Assembly: GCA_900547435.1 (NCBI GenBank)
Contig: URGO01000043.1
Location: forward strand, 1-20,980
DNA length: 20,980 bases
Direction: 5' to 3'
Source of the DNA: an uncultured Parabacteroides sp.
Lineage (GTDB): Bacteria > Bacteroidota > Bacteroidia > Bacteroidales > Tannerellaceae
A program made the position numbers and the translations under genes. The notes below the pieces were generated by a model. It ran no database searches. It saw only the letters and a list, made by a program, of their open reading frames with translations, and was not told the origin of the DNA. Below are positions 15,418 through 20,980 of this stretch, one piece after another. Positions within the stretch are counted from its first letter, which is position 1, and each line of letters begins with the position of its first letter.

Positions 15418-16400
15418 ATTCTTATCAAAAACATACTGATTAACAACATACATATACCATAAAACAGCCAGAAGTTCAAACGATTGCGTACCACCGTAAA
15501 GTAATGTGCCATCAAAATGGATGACGGAACGCAAGTAATCATCAGAAACTCTTCTGCCGATTGTCCATAGACAAAATGAAACGCGAACGCGCCGAACGCT
15601 ATCAGAATCAGCACAAACAGGTATTCGCGCGTGCGGAGATTATCCTCATATTCATGCGCGAATATATTCATTGCCGAAAGTCCGGTCAGCCCCATCAGAC
15701 AAAGGATGAACAGCCAATCCGCCCATTCATATTTCACAAACTTCAACGGGATAAAGGAAAAGGAATAAAACAACTGCTCATATAAGGTATAATCGGCTTT
15801 CGGAAGACAATAAAACAATACCAGCCAATACACAACACCTATTCCCAAAAGGGTCGCTAAAAAAGAACGAATCGTTAAAGAACGGAACTTATATTGGGCA
15901 TACCACACAAATGGAAGAAAGCACAGAATGTGTACCCAAAACAGACTTCCAATGCCTAAACTCAATGCGGCATTGAACGGATCGCGCATATTTTCCGTGT
16001 CGTGATAAGTCTTGAATATAAAATAGATGCTTAAAATCAGGAAAACAGTTCCAAACGAGGCCGAACGAAGCGGGATGAAATCATCGTGAGTACTTATAAA
16101 AAGCATATACAACAATACCGGCAACAACGTCTTTTCGCGAATCAGTATCAGAATATAGTTCGCCCGATGTATCAGAAAAGCGCAGGCACACATTCCTGCC
16201 GCACCCGTCAAATAAGCCATTCCCTTATCCTGCAAGTGTTGGCATACCGCATTCCATAGCGGCATCGCACGCACCTCTTCATAAATCGGAAACCCCAGCG
16301 AACGTACATATCCGGTAATCCAGCGCACCAGACTAACCGCCAGCAAACATCCTGCCATGACGGGCGTAACCAACTCATATCGTCGACTAAATGGCTGCAT
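15405..16400 (-). CDS. Multi-pass membrane protein of unknown function
   Basis: A 331-aa integral membrane protein with about nine or ten hydrophobic helices, beginning MQPFSRRYELVTPVMAGCLL. Short loops between helices include STHDDFIPLRSASFG and the repeated basic patch YKFRSLTIRSF. I do not recognise a catalytic motif. The organisation resembles the poorly characterised DUF6427-like membrane proteins of Bacteroidetes, but that is a weak guess. The start at 16398-16400 is preferred over an ATG 66 bases upstream because the promoter at 16424-16455 would otherwise lie inside the coding region. The gene overlaps the YqaA start by 13 bases, so the two probably function together at the membrane. 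Confidence 0.75.
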   Translation of the reverse strand: MQPFSRRYELVTPVMAGCLLAVSLVRWITGYVRSLGFPIYEEVRAMPLWNAVCQHLQDKGMAYLTGAAGMCACAFLIHRANYILILIREKTLLPVLLYMLFISTHDDFIPLRSASFGTVFLILSIYFIFKTYHDTENMRDPFNAALSLGIGSLFWVHILCFLPFVWYAQYKFRSLTIRSFLATLLGIGVVYWLVLFYCLPKADYTLYEQLFYSFSFIPLKFVKYEWADWLFILCLMGLTGLSAMNIFAHEYEDNLRTREYLFVLILIAFGAFAFHFVYGQSAEEFLMITCVPSSILMAHYFTVVRNRLNFWLFYGICMLLISMFLIRIWSF

Positions 16401-16413
16401 TCTTTCTCTTCTA

Positions 16414-17010
16414 TTACGGCGTGCAAAGATAGGGCTTTCCGCCGGGATGAGCAAGAGAAACATCAAACACTTCCACGCCTTCCAACTCGTTATTGTAATT
16501 TTTTGTATTCAGGATCTGTACGTCTGAAGTAAGCCATGTAAGGCGTTTTCTTAGTTCATTCCTTCGGACATTTATATTGACATTTGCTCGTTTCAGAAGG
16601 TTTTCCATCGAGACATCCAACTCTACCCAGGCTATCACTTTCAGAGTCTTTCCCTTATTCAGGTGATTCACATATTTTCTCCACACACCAGATAGGTTTG
16701 TCGAACGTCTTGCACCCCCTACTATTGTAGCCAAAGAATCTCTGATCTTTTGAGCTACTTCAATCGTAATATCATCATTCTCACCGGTCAGACGTTGTTT
16801 ATTTGTACGGTTACTATAGCCTCTGAAAGACTTTACTTCCACAAATAGTAAAATCTGTTGGTTTTCATTGAATCCGATAAAGTCTATGCATTTTGTTTCA
16901 GGTACTTGTTTACAAATCTTTTCTCGATAATCAGCCTCCTTATCCAATTGAAATACGTCCCATTGATCGTTGAATTTAAACAGAAGTCCGCTTTCATTAA
17001 ATTCTTTCAT
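16414..17010 (-). CDS. Small PD-(D/E)XK-type nuclease paired with an ATPase
   Basis: A 198-aa protein without a named family that I can recall. The core KCIDFIGFNENQQILLFVEVK gives the restriction-endonuclease-like signature: D43 at the end of one strand and E58-x-K60 at the end of the next. A helix (TIEVAQKIRDSLATIVGGA) and further strands (LKVIAWVELD) follow. This indicates a metal-dependent DNA nuclease; the substrate is unknown. Its ATG lies 14 bases inside the end of the upstream ATPase gene, so the pair is translationally coupled and probably forms one machine. The last residues (185-194) are encoded by one copy of a 29-bp direct repeat also found at 18284-18312. The native C-terminus may therefore have been replaced. 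Codon use is AT-rich compared with the genes on the left. Confidence 0.75.
   Translation of the reverse strand: MKEFNESGLLFKFNDQWDVFQLDKEADYREKICKQVPETKCIDFIGFNENQQILLFVEVKSFRGYSNRTNKQRLTGENDDITIEVAQKIRDSLATIVGGARRSTNLSGVWRKYVNHLNKGKTLKVIAWVELDVSMENLLKRANVNINVRRNELRKRLTWLTSDVQILNTKNYNNELEGVEVFDVSLAHPGGKPYLCTP
16424..16455 (-). promoter_or_regulatory. Promoter of the multi-pass membrane protein gene, inside the nuclease 3' end
   Basis: Minus strand: -33 CTTG (16452-16455), 20-bp spacer, -7 TATCTTTG (16424-16431), full -7 match. The predicted start near 16419 gives a leader of about 18 nt to the ATG at 16400. The promoter overlaps the last codons of the nuclease gene and lies almost entirely in the 29-bp direct repeat. 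Confidence 0.55.
16430..16458. repeat. 29-bp direct repeat, left copy
   Basis: Begins TAGGGCTTTCCGCCGGGATG. It matches 18284-18312 at 27 of 29 bases and in the same orientation. The copies bracket the ATPase-nuclease gene pair. The left copy encodes nuclease residues 185-194 on the minus strand. Confidence 0.85.
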
Positions 17011-18049
17011 TATGTTTATTCATATATTCGTTTTCCAAATCAAAAAATGCCGAATATTCATCCAATATTGGATTATGAGTCACATCTATTAGTTTGTCAG
17101 CCACCTCAACTTCCACATGGTGCTCTGTCTTGTACAAGCTAAAAAAACGTATTTCCGGACTTTCTTCCGGAGCATATTCAGCCATCATTGACAACTTGTG
17201 TGACAGCAGATAATCATGCGTGGATACAAATAGCTGTACTTTATATTTTTTTGCCAATTCCAAAAGGAGATCTACTATAATTGAAATCAAGGTTGGATTC
17301 ATGTTTGACTCAGGTTCATCCCAAAACAAGACACTCCCCGGCTTCAACTCTCCATTGATACAGAGATATAATATAGTAGCCATCTTTCGTAATCCTTCTG
17401 CTACCAAATGAGCTTCGTACTCCTTTCCATCGTCGATTACATAAAAGCGATTTCCTTTTCTCACCACACTTATATTCCACTTATTCAACACAGGGGCAAG
17501 CATATCCTGTACTTCTTTTAAGGCTTCATTCTTCAAGGGAGCTACATCCATGGCTTTTGCCAAATCAAGATAAGTTTCGTCAAATGAAATTTCTCTTTTT
17601 TCATACAAACTTATAAATCCTTCGAACAGCGAAAACATTTCCCTTGGAGGAATATATATGAAATGTGGCTGGTCTATATAAGTATTGTTGTCAGACTTTG
17701 CCAATGATGCCTTTTCACTAAAAGTACAAGCAAGTTCTCCAGATTCCAGCTCGATTTTTACATATGCAGAGCCTGAACCATATTTATATACCAAATGTCC
17801 TAAGGTGTCTGGCTTGAAATAACCTAAGAGTTTTTCTGTGAATAAATCGCCGAATTTATCCTTTGTTTTAGAGGTTGACTGCGAAAAAAGAGAGTTAGCC
17901 TTCATGGAAGCCGCAAGACATTTCATTATATGAGTTTTTCCGGTACCGTTACGGCCTATCAAAACATTTATACCTCCGCAGAACGCAAAATCGCATTCTT
18001 CAAAGCATGTGAAACTCTTTAGATATAATTTTTTAATCATAATCGTCAT
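16997..18049 (-). CDS. ABC-type AAA ATPase (AAA_21/OLD-like) of a two-gene ATPase-nuclease module
   Basis: A 350-aa soluble ATPase. The N-terminus IKKLYLKSFTCFEECDFAF, then INVLIGRNGTGKTHIMKCLA, is the SMC/RecF-like entry strand and Walker A (G32-T39). YIPPREMFSLFEGF (132-145) is a motif typical of the AAA_21-like defence ATPases. LVAEGLRKMA (215-224) replaces the ABC signature, Walker B is SVLFWDEPESNMNP (239-251, E245 catalytic), and the switch is STHDY (276-280, H278). There is no TOPRIM domain, unlike true OLD proteins. The length leaves almost no coiled-coil insertion. It overlaps the PD-(D/E)XK gene by 14 bases. Such ATPases commonly sense invading DNA or phage proteins and license a partner nuclease; that role is inference. 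M4 is an alternative start. Candidate promoters are at 18278-18309 and at the -7 box 18079-18086. Confidence 0.85.
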   Translation of the reverse strand: MTIMIKKLYLKSFTCFEECDFAFCGGINVLIGRNGTGKTHIMKCLAASMKANSLFSQSTSKTKDKFGDLFTEKLLGYFKPDTLGHLVYKYGSGSAYVKIELESGELACTFSEKASLAKSDNNTYIDQPHFIYIPPREMFSLFEGFISLYEKREISFDETYLDLAKAMDVAPLKNEALKEVQDMLAPVLNKWNISVVRKGNRFYVIDDGKEYEAHLVAEGLRKMATILYLCINGELKPGSVLFWDEPESNMNPTLISIIVDLLLELAKKYKVQLFVSTHDYLLSHKLSMMAEYAPEESPEIRFFSLYKTEHHVEVEVADKLIDVTHNPILDEYSAFFDLENEYMNKHNERI

Positions 18050-18078
18050 TATTAATCTTTCGCATGAGAGATATTATG

Positions 18079-18119
18079 CAAATATACGGATAATCTGTGG
18101 GATTCTGCACCAGCAGAAT
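18079..18119 (-). promoter_or_regulatory. Candidate promoter and palindromic operator of the ATPase-nuclease operon
   Basis: A -7 box TATATTTG (minus strand, 18079-18086) fits TANNTTTG, with no good -33 box. The -33 position is instead occupied by a perfect palindrome, ATTCTGC-ACCA-GCAGAAT (18102-18119). This layout would suit a repressor or activator site. The start would fall near 18073, about 25 nt before the ATG at 18049. Confidence 0.4.
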
Positions 18120-18129
18120 AAAGAAAACG

Positions 18130-18147
18130 TTTTTCTTCAGAGAAAAA
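18130..18147. repeat. Short perfect inverted repeat
   Basis: TTTTTCT (18130-18136), loop TCAG, AGAAAAA (18141-18147). A 7-bp A/T-rich stem just upstream of the operator-like palindrome. Function unknown; chance is possible in this AT-rich spacer. Confidence 0.35.
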
Positions 18148-18255
18148 GTAGTAAACACAAACACATCTTCCGCCTTGTATCAAAATGCCTATTTTACCAA
18201 AGATGGTATCACTTTCGTAAATACAAAATGTATTTATATAATCAATTGCAAATGA

Positions 18256-18286
18256 CTACTTTTTTATTTGTTGCAAGAAAAAGTAG
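18256..18286. repeat. 9-bp inverted repeat beside the right direct repeat
   Basis: CTACTTTTT (18256-18264) and AAAAAGTAG (18278-18286) pair around a 13-base loop, and the right arm runs into the 29-bp direct repeat. It may belong to the same dispersed element. Confidence 0.45.
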
Positions 18287-18309
18287 GACTTTCCGCTGGG
18301 ATGAGCAAG
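18278..18309 (-). promoter_or_regulatory. Promoter-like sequence in the right direct repeat
   Basis: Minus strand: -33 CTTG (18306-18309), 20-bp spacer, -7-like TACTTTTT (18278-18285), one base off consensus. It is the counterpart of the promoter in the left copy and would fire toward the ATPase gene with a leader of about 220 nt. Confidence 0.35.
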
Positions 18310-18312
18310 AGA
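18284..18312. repeat. 29-bp direct repeat, right copy
   Basis: Begins TAGGACTTTCCGCTGGGATG. It differs from the left copy (16430-16458) by two transitions. The distance between copies is 1854 bp, which covers the nuclease and ATPase genes and their upstream region. Confidence 0.85.
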
Positions 18313-18373
18313 TATTACAAAAACAAAAGATGATTGACTCGTATCGTCGCGTTGGTAACCCGATCTGGGATCT

Positions 18374-18405
18374 CATACAAGATTTCATACAGGATTTCAT
18401 ACAGA
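18374..18405. repeat. 12-bp tandem repeat, about 2.5 copies
   Basis: CATACAAGATTT, CATACAGGATTT, then CATACAGA. It sits in a short GC-richer patch of the spacer that reads LIQDFIQDFIQ on the plus strand. Possibly a relic of a coding region or part of the dispersed element. Confidence 0.6.
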
Positions 18406-18442
18406 CGGGAGATGGGAGATGTTCCAAAAAAATCCTCTTTTA

Positions 18443-18474
18443 TTTGCCTATTTTCCAAACATGCTTTATCTTTA
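18443..18474 (+). promoter_or_regulatory. Promoter of the NYN-domain gene
   Basis: Plus strand: -33 TTTG (18443-18446), 20-bp spacer, -7 TATCTTTA (18467-18474), one base off TANNTTTG. Expected start near 18481, upstream of two hairpins and the NYN ATG. Confidence 0.5.
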
Positions 18475-18493
18475 TATCATAATTAAAGAACCG

Positions 18494-18541
18494 CCATTCT
18501 TTCTTGAATGGTTATAAGCTACCTCAATGGTAGCTTTTTTT
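18494..18541 (+). terminator. Tandem hairpins with terminator in the NYN gene leader (attenuator-like)
   Basis: Stem 1 is CCATTC (18494-18499) with GAATGG (18506-18511). Stem 2 is AAGCTACC (18516-18523) with GGTAGCTT (18529-18536), loop TCAAT, and seven T at 18535-18541, a textbook intrinsic terminator. It ends 17 bases before the NYN start codon. CCATT of stem 1 can instead pair with AATGG (18526-18530), which would break the terminator. This suggests conditional read-through, unless it simply ends an upstream transcript. Confidence 0.6.
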
Positions 18542-18558
18542 ATAACATCATTTATTTT

Positions 18559-19167
18559 ATGGCAAGAGTAACAGTCTATATTGACGGATTTAATTTTTAC
18601 TATGGATTAAGGACTAAGAGGCGAGTTGCCCCAGCTTGGGCTAAAGCCTATTGGGTAAATTTAGTGAAATTTTTCGAGATGTTTTTAGGAGAAGATCAAG
18701 AACTGATCAAGGTTATTTATTTTACGGCTTCACCTTTAAATCAAGATAAAAGCAGTCGCCAAAGCGCATTCCTTAATGCTAATAAAGGATTGAATGGAGA
18801 ACGATTCGAAATTGTACGAGGAAAATATTTAGAGAAGAAAATCACTTGTCCTAATTGCAAATATACCATAATCAGACCGGAAGAAAAGAAAACAGATGTG
18901 AATATTTCCATTAGAATGATTGCCGATTGTTTTCAAGATAAAACAGATGTGATTATTTTGGTTAGTGGTGATAGCGATCTACTTCCTCCCATTGAGTTTA
19001 TACAAAAGAATTACCCTGGAAAGAAAATAAAAGTATATTTTCCTCCAACCATATACAGCCATAACATAGATAGCAATATGAAATATCACAAAAGCAAAGT
19101 TATCTTAATTAGAAAAGAGTTTAAACAAATTCGTGAATTGTCAGATGGAAGATACAGTGGAAGCTAA
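18559..19167 (+). CDS. NYN-domain (PIN-like) ribonuclease-type protein
   Basis: A 202-aa protein of the NYN/DUF88 (LabA-like) group, PIN-fold nucleases that usually act on RNA with metal ions. The acidic site is visible: D9 in VYIDGFNFYYG, D113 in KKTDVNISIRMIADC, and D138/D140 in IILVSGDSDLLPPIEF. A CPNC pair (97-100) before the middle motif may be half of a metal knuckle. I chose ATG 18559 because the conserved first strand starts immediately (MARVTVYIDG). An in-frame ATG at 18508 would translate through the leader terminator. It is transcribed away from the ATPase-nuclease operon and shares its AT-rich composition. Function in RNA decay, tRNA cleavage or defence is open. It ends before a two-way terminator at 19223-19256. 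Confidence 0.85.
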   Translation: MARVTVYIDGFNFYYGLRTKRRVAPAWAKAYWVNLVKFFEMFLGEDQELIKVIYFTASPLNQDKSSRQSAFLNANKGLNGERFEIVRGKYLEKKITCPNCKYTIIRPEEKKTDVNISIRMIADCFQDKTDVIILVSGDSDLLPPIEFIQKNYPGKKIKVYFPPTIYSHNIDSNMKYHKSKVILIRKEFKQIRELSDGRYSGS

Positions 19168-19222
19168 TGGGAAAATATATACAATTCCTGAAAAATGAAA
19201 AAAGCGTTTATAGTATTATACA

Positions 19223-19256
19223 ACAAGAGGCCGCCTCTTAACGGGCGACCTCTTGT
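19223..19256. terminator. Bidirectional terminator between the NYN and SusD-family genes
   Basis: ACAAGAGG (19223-19230) with CCTCTTGT (19249-19256) and inner CGCC (19232-19235) with GGCG (19244-19247), separated by one mismatch. It lies between converging genes. T-tracts are modest on both sides. Confidence 0.65.
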
Positions 19257-19297
19257 AACATTTTGCTTATCTATTAATTCCCACCATATCCCGGATT

Positions 19298-20980
19298 CTA
19301 TTCTATTAAATTGTTTGCGCCAATCACATTATAATGTATCGGGAAACGATTTAGGTTAGGATTATTTGTCGCTTTATGATCCCACCAATCTTCTGTCACG
19401 TAAGCATCCCACCGAACTAAGTCTGTGCGGCGACGACCTTCTCCCAAGAATTCCAGTTTCCATTCTTTCAACATGCGGTATTTATCCAAGTTAGCTGCAG
19501 TTACAGGATCCGGATCTACACCATCCTCAAAATAGCGCAAGCGAACGGTATTAATCAAATCAGCTGCACCTTGTTTGTCATTTGCACGCATCTTGCATTC
19601 AGCTAACATATAATAAATTTCGGATAAGCGAATCACAGGGATATCCGGATTCCCTTTCTCCTTATATTCATCTTGATTCGGACGTGGACTGCGCTTCATC
19701 AAACGAACTCCGGAGTTCTCTTCCGCGGTTGCAATCGTTGATTCCAATTCAGATACACTACTATACTCTTTGCCTTCTCCTACTTTTGCAAAATAGGCAA
19801 TCTGGTCTACTACAGTTAACGGCTGGCCAATATATTCACGAGAGCCAGTACATATCCAATTGGGATTTTCCGGATTAATCAACTCGCCGACAATAAACAG
19901 ACCTCTGTATTTGCGGTCGCCTTCATAGACATATTCCTGTTTACGGACATCTTTATCATGAAAATCTTCGTAGATATTGCCTAATTTGTACGTGTACAGA
20001 TTACCTTCCGGATCACGGCTTGGAAGCAGGCAACAACCATTGTCCGATCCTGAATCTTGCAAACCACCTAAGAAATCCTTGAAGTTGTACGGGACAGTGA
20101 AGCCCCAGAAACATCCGTCACTTTCCATTTTTGCGTTCTCACTCGGAACCGTCCAAATGATTTCCGGGCAAGTTTCATTTCCCCAACCGAAAATATTGGT
20201 CCAGTCCGTAGCCAATGCATATTCGCCATATACTCCATCGATAATGTCCTGACAGATTTGAGCCGCTTCGCTATACATTTCCTGACCGATGTAGTTTTTG
20301 GCATTGAAATAGAGCTTCGCTTTCAAAGCTGCGCCAACCGCACGGTGGATAACGTTGGTTTCCATAGCTCCCAATTCGGTCTTTATAGGTAGATTGGGAA
20401 TAGAAACATCCAGTAACGAATCAATAAAATTGAATGTCTCTACATCTGTTGAACGAGGCTTCATGTCTCCTTGCGTATGTGTATACAAAGGCACACCTCC
20501 AAACATATCCAGACCGTCCAAATAGAAATGAGCTGCCAAGGTATTCAATTGCGCCTCCATAGATTCAAACGTTCCCTCCTCAAATTTCAATGCATCAAAG
20601 TCAACATTACGGATATCTTCCAAGGCGTCCCATGTCAAAGAAACACCCATTGAGAATTCCTTCCATCCGCCTTCTATGCTGACCATGTCTTCCGTAAACT
20701 CATGGTGATGAATTTTTTGATAAACCGCACCGTTATACCAGTCGCTACCACGAGTCGGCACGCAGATTTCGTCCGTTCCTAATTCCTGTAATTCCCAGCG
20801 TGCTCTATCTTCTCCAATTGTCCAGCGCCAATGGGTGAACGGACGATTGAAACGCTGCCATACGGCATTTTGTGAAGTATAGAAGTTTTCCGGAACTACT
20901 TGAGAATAAAACGTCGGCTCTACATCGCATGAGGTCCCCATCACCAAGCAGGCAATTCCGCCTACTATACCTTTTAGTAA
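19298..20980 (-). CDS. RagB/SusD-family outer-membrane lipoprotein, 5' end cut by the window edge
   Basis: 560 codons are visible, lacking only the first few residues to the right. The frame is open to the window end and reads LLKGIVGGIACLVMGTSC, a lipoprotein signal whose Cys would be lipidated, followed by DVEPTF. SusD proteins are glycan-binding lids on the TonB-dependent SusC transporter at the outer membrane. The C-terminal SusD domain is clear: IPVIRLSEIYYMLAECKMRA, INTVRLRYF, then EWKLEFLGEGRRRTDLVRWD. Aromatic residues are plentiful (HWRW, WDAL, IFGWGNE), as expected of a sugar-binding surface. A susC gene should lie directly upstream, outside the window. The short tail and the terminator at 19223-19256 suggest this is the last gene of its operon. 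The ligand cannot be told from sequence. Confidence 0.92.
   Translation of the reverse strand, partial: LLKGIVGGIACLVMGTSCDVEPTFYSQVVPENFYTSQNAVWQRFNRPFTHWRWTIGEDRARWELQELGTDEICVPTRGSDWYNGAVYQKIHHHEFTEDMVSIEGGWKEFSMGVSLTWDALEDIRNVDFDALKFEEGTFESMEAQLNTLAAHFYLDGLDMFGGVPLYTHTQGDMKPRSTDVETFNFIDSLLDVSIPNLPIKTELGAMETNVIHRAVGAALKAKLYFNAKNYIGQEMYSEAAQICQDIIDGVYGEYALATDWTNIFGWGNETCPEIIWTVPSENAKMESDGCFWGFTVPYNFKDFLGGLQDSGSDNGCCLLPSRDPEGNLYTYKLGNIYEDFHDKDVRKQEYVYEGDRKYRGLFIVGELINPENPNWICTGSREYIGQPLTVVDQIAYFAKVGEGKEYSSVSELESTIATAEENSGVRLMKRSPRPNQDEYKEKGNPDIPVIRLSEIYYMLAECKMRANDKQGAADLINTVRLRYFEDGVDPDPVTAANLDKYRMLKEWKLEFLGEGRRRTDLVRWDAYVTEDWWDHKATNNPNLNRFPIHYNVIGANNLIE

Noticed and set aside
15418..15534. 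Longer start for the YqaA-family protein
   Set aside because: The added 39 residues lie in the upstream gene's coding region and the family domain starts at the ATG at 15417.
18374..18409. CRISPR-like repeats
   Set aside because: Units are only 12 bp and directly adjacent with no spacers; no cas genes nearby.
18009..18482. 157-codon plus-strand frame spanning the ATPase upstream region
   Set aside because: It begins inside the ATPase gene, crosses promoter, palindrome and direct repeat, and has no consistent composition. Only the short GC-richer patch is noted as a possible relic.
18508..18558. ATG at 18508 as start of the NYN protein
   Set aside because: The extension would be translated from the terminator hairpin and T-run. 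The conserved first strand starts at the ATG at 18559.
1..20980. tRNA or rRNA genes
   Set aside because: No cloverleaf-like or rRNA-like segments were recognised on either strand by eye; a tRNAscan run would settle it.

Overview
The window looks like a chromosomal segment from a gut Bacteroidales bacterium, most likely Parabacteroides or a close relative. The evidence is a RagB/SusD lipoprotein gene, a DUF6377-type membrane regulator, two large secreted proteins with C-terminal sorting-domain-like ends of a kind common in Parabacteroides, and repeated Bacteroidetes-type promoters (a -33 TTTG-like box, a 19-20 bp spacer and a -7 TANNTTTG box). The genus is an inference from gene content; no rRNA gene is present.

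Layout, left to right. (1) 1-355: 5' part of an indolepyruvate:ferredoxin oxidoreductase alpha gene on the minus strand. (2) 620-1519: an Rpn-family PD-(D/E)XK nuclease/transposase-like gene. (3) 1732-9482: two consecutive minus-strand genes for large exported proteins of 1404 and 1092 aa. The second has a near-consensus promoter and a leader hairpin; a strong terminator lies between the two. (4) 9852-11495: a membrane-anchored TPR / coiled-coil / HTH regulator (DUF6377 type). (5) 11496-12071: an AT-rich intergenic region with a candidate short transcript and one copy of an inverted-repeat element. (6) 12072-13902: a plus-strand pair, a small PH-domain membrane protein and a dihydrolipoyl dehydrogenase. 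They are followed by a second copy of the same repeat element, acting as a two-way terminator. (7) 13994-16400: minus-strand membrane protein genes (YitT, a YqaA/VTT protein, and a multi-pass protein overlapping YqaA). (8) 16414-19167: an AT-rich accessory island. It holds an ABC-type AAA ATPase gene overlapping a small PD-(D/E)XK nuclease gene, and a divergent NYN-domain ribonuclease gene behind a leader with a terminator hairpin. (9) 19298-20980: a SusD-family lipoprotein gene running off the right edge; its SusC partner should lie just outside.

The most interesting part is 16414-19167. The coupled ATPase and nuclease genes have the form of a two-gene anti-phage module that I cannot match to a named system. 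They are bracketed by two 29-bp direct repeats (27/29 identical). The left repeat supplies the last residues of the nuclease, and both repeats span a -33 to -7 promoter interval. The NYN gene next to them appears to be controlled by premature termination. These points come from reading the sequence; defence function is inference.
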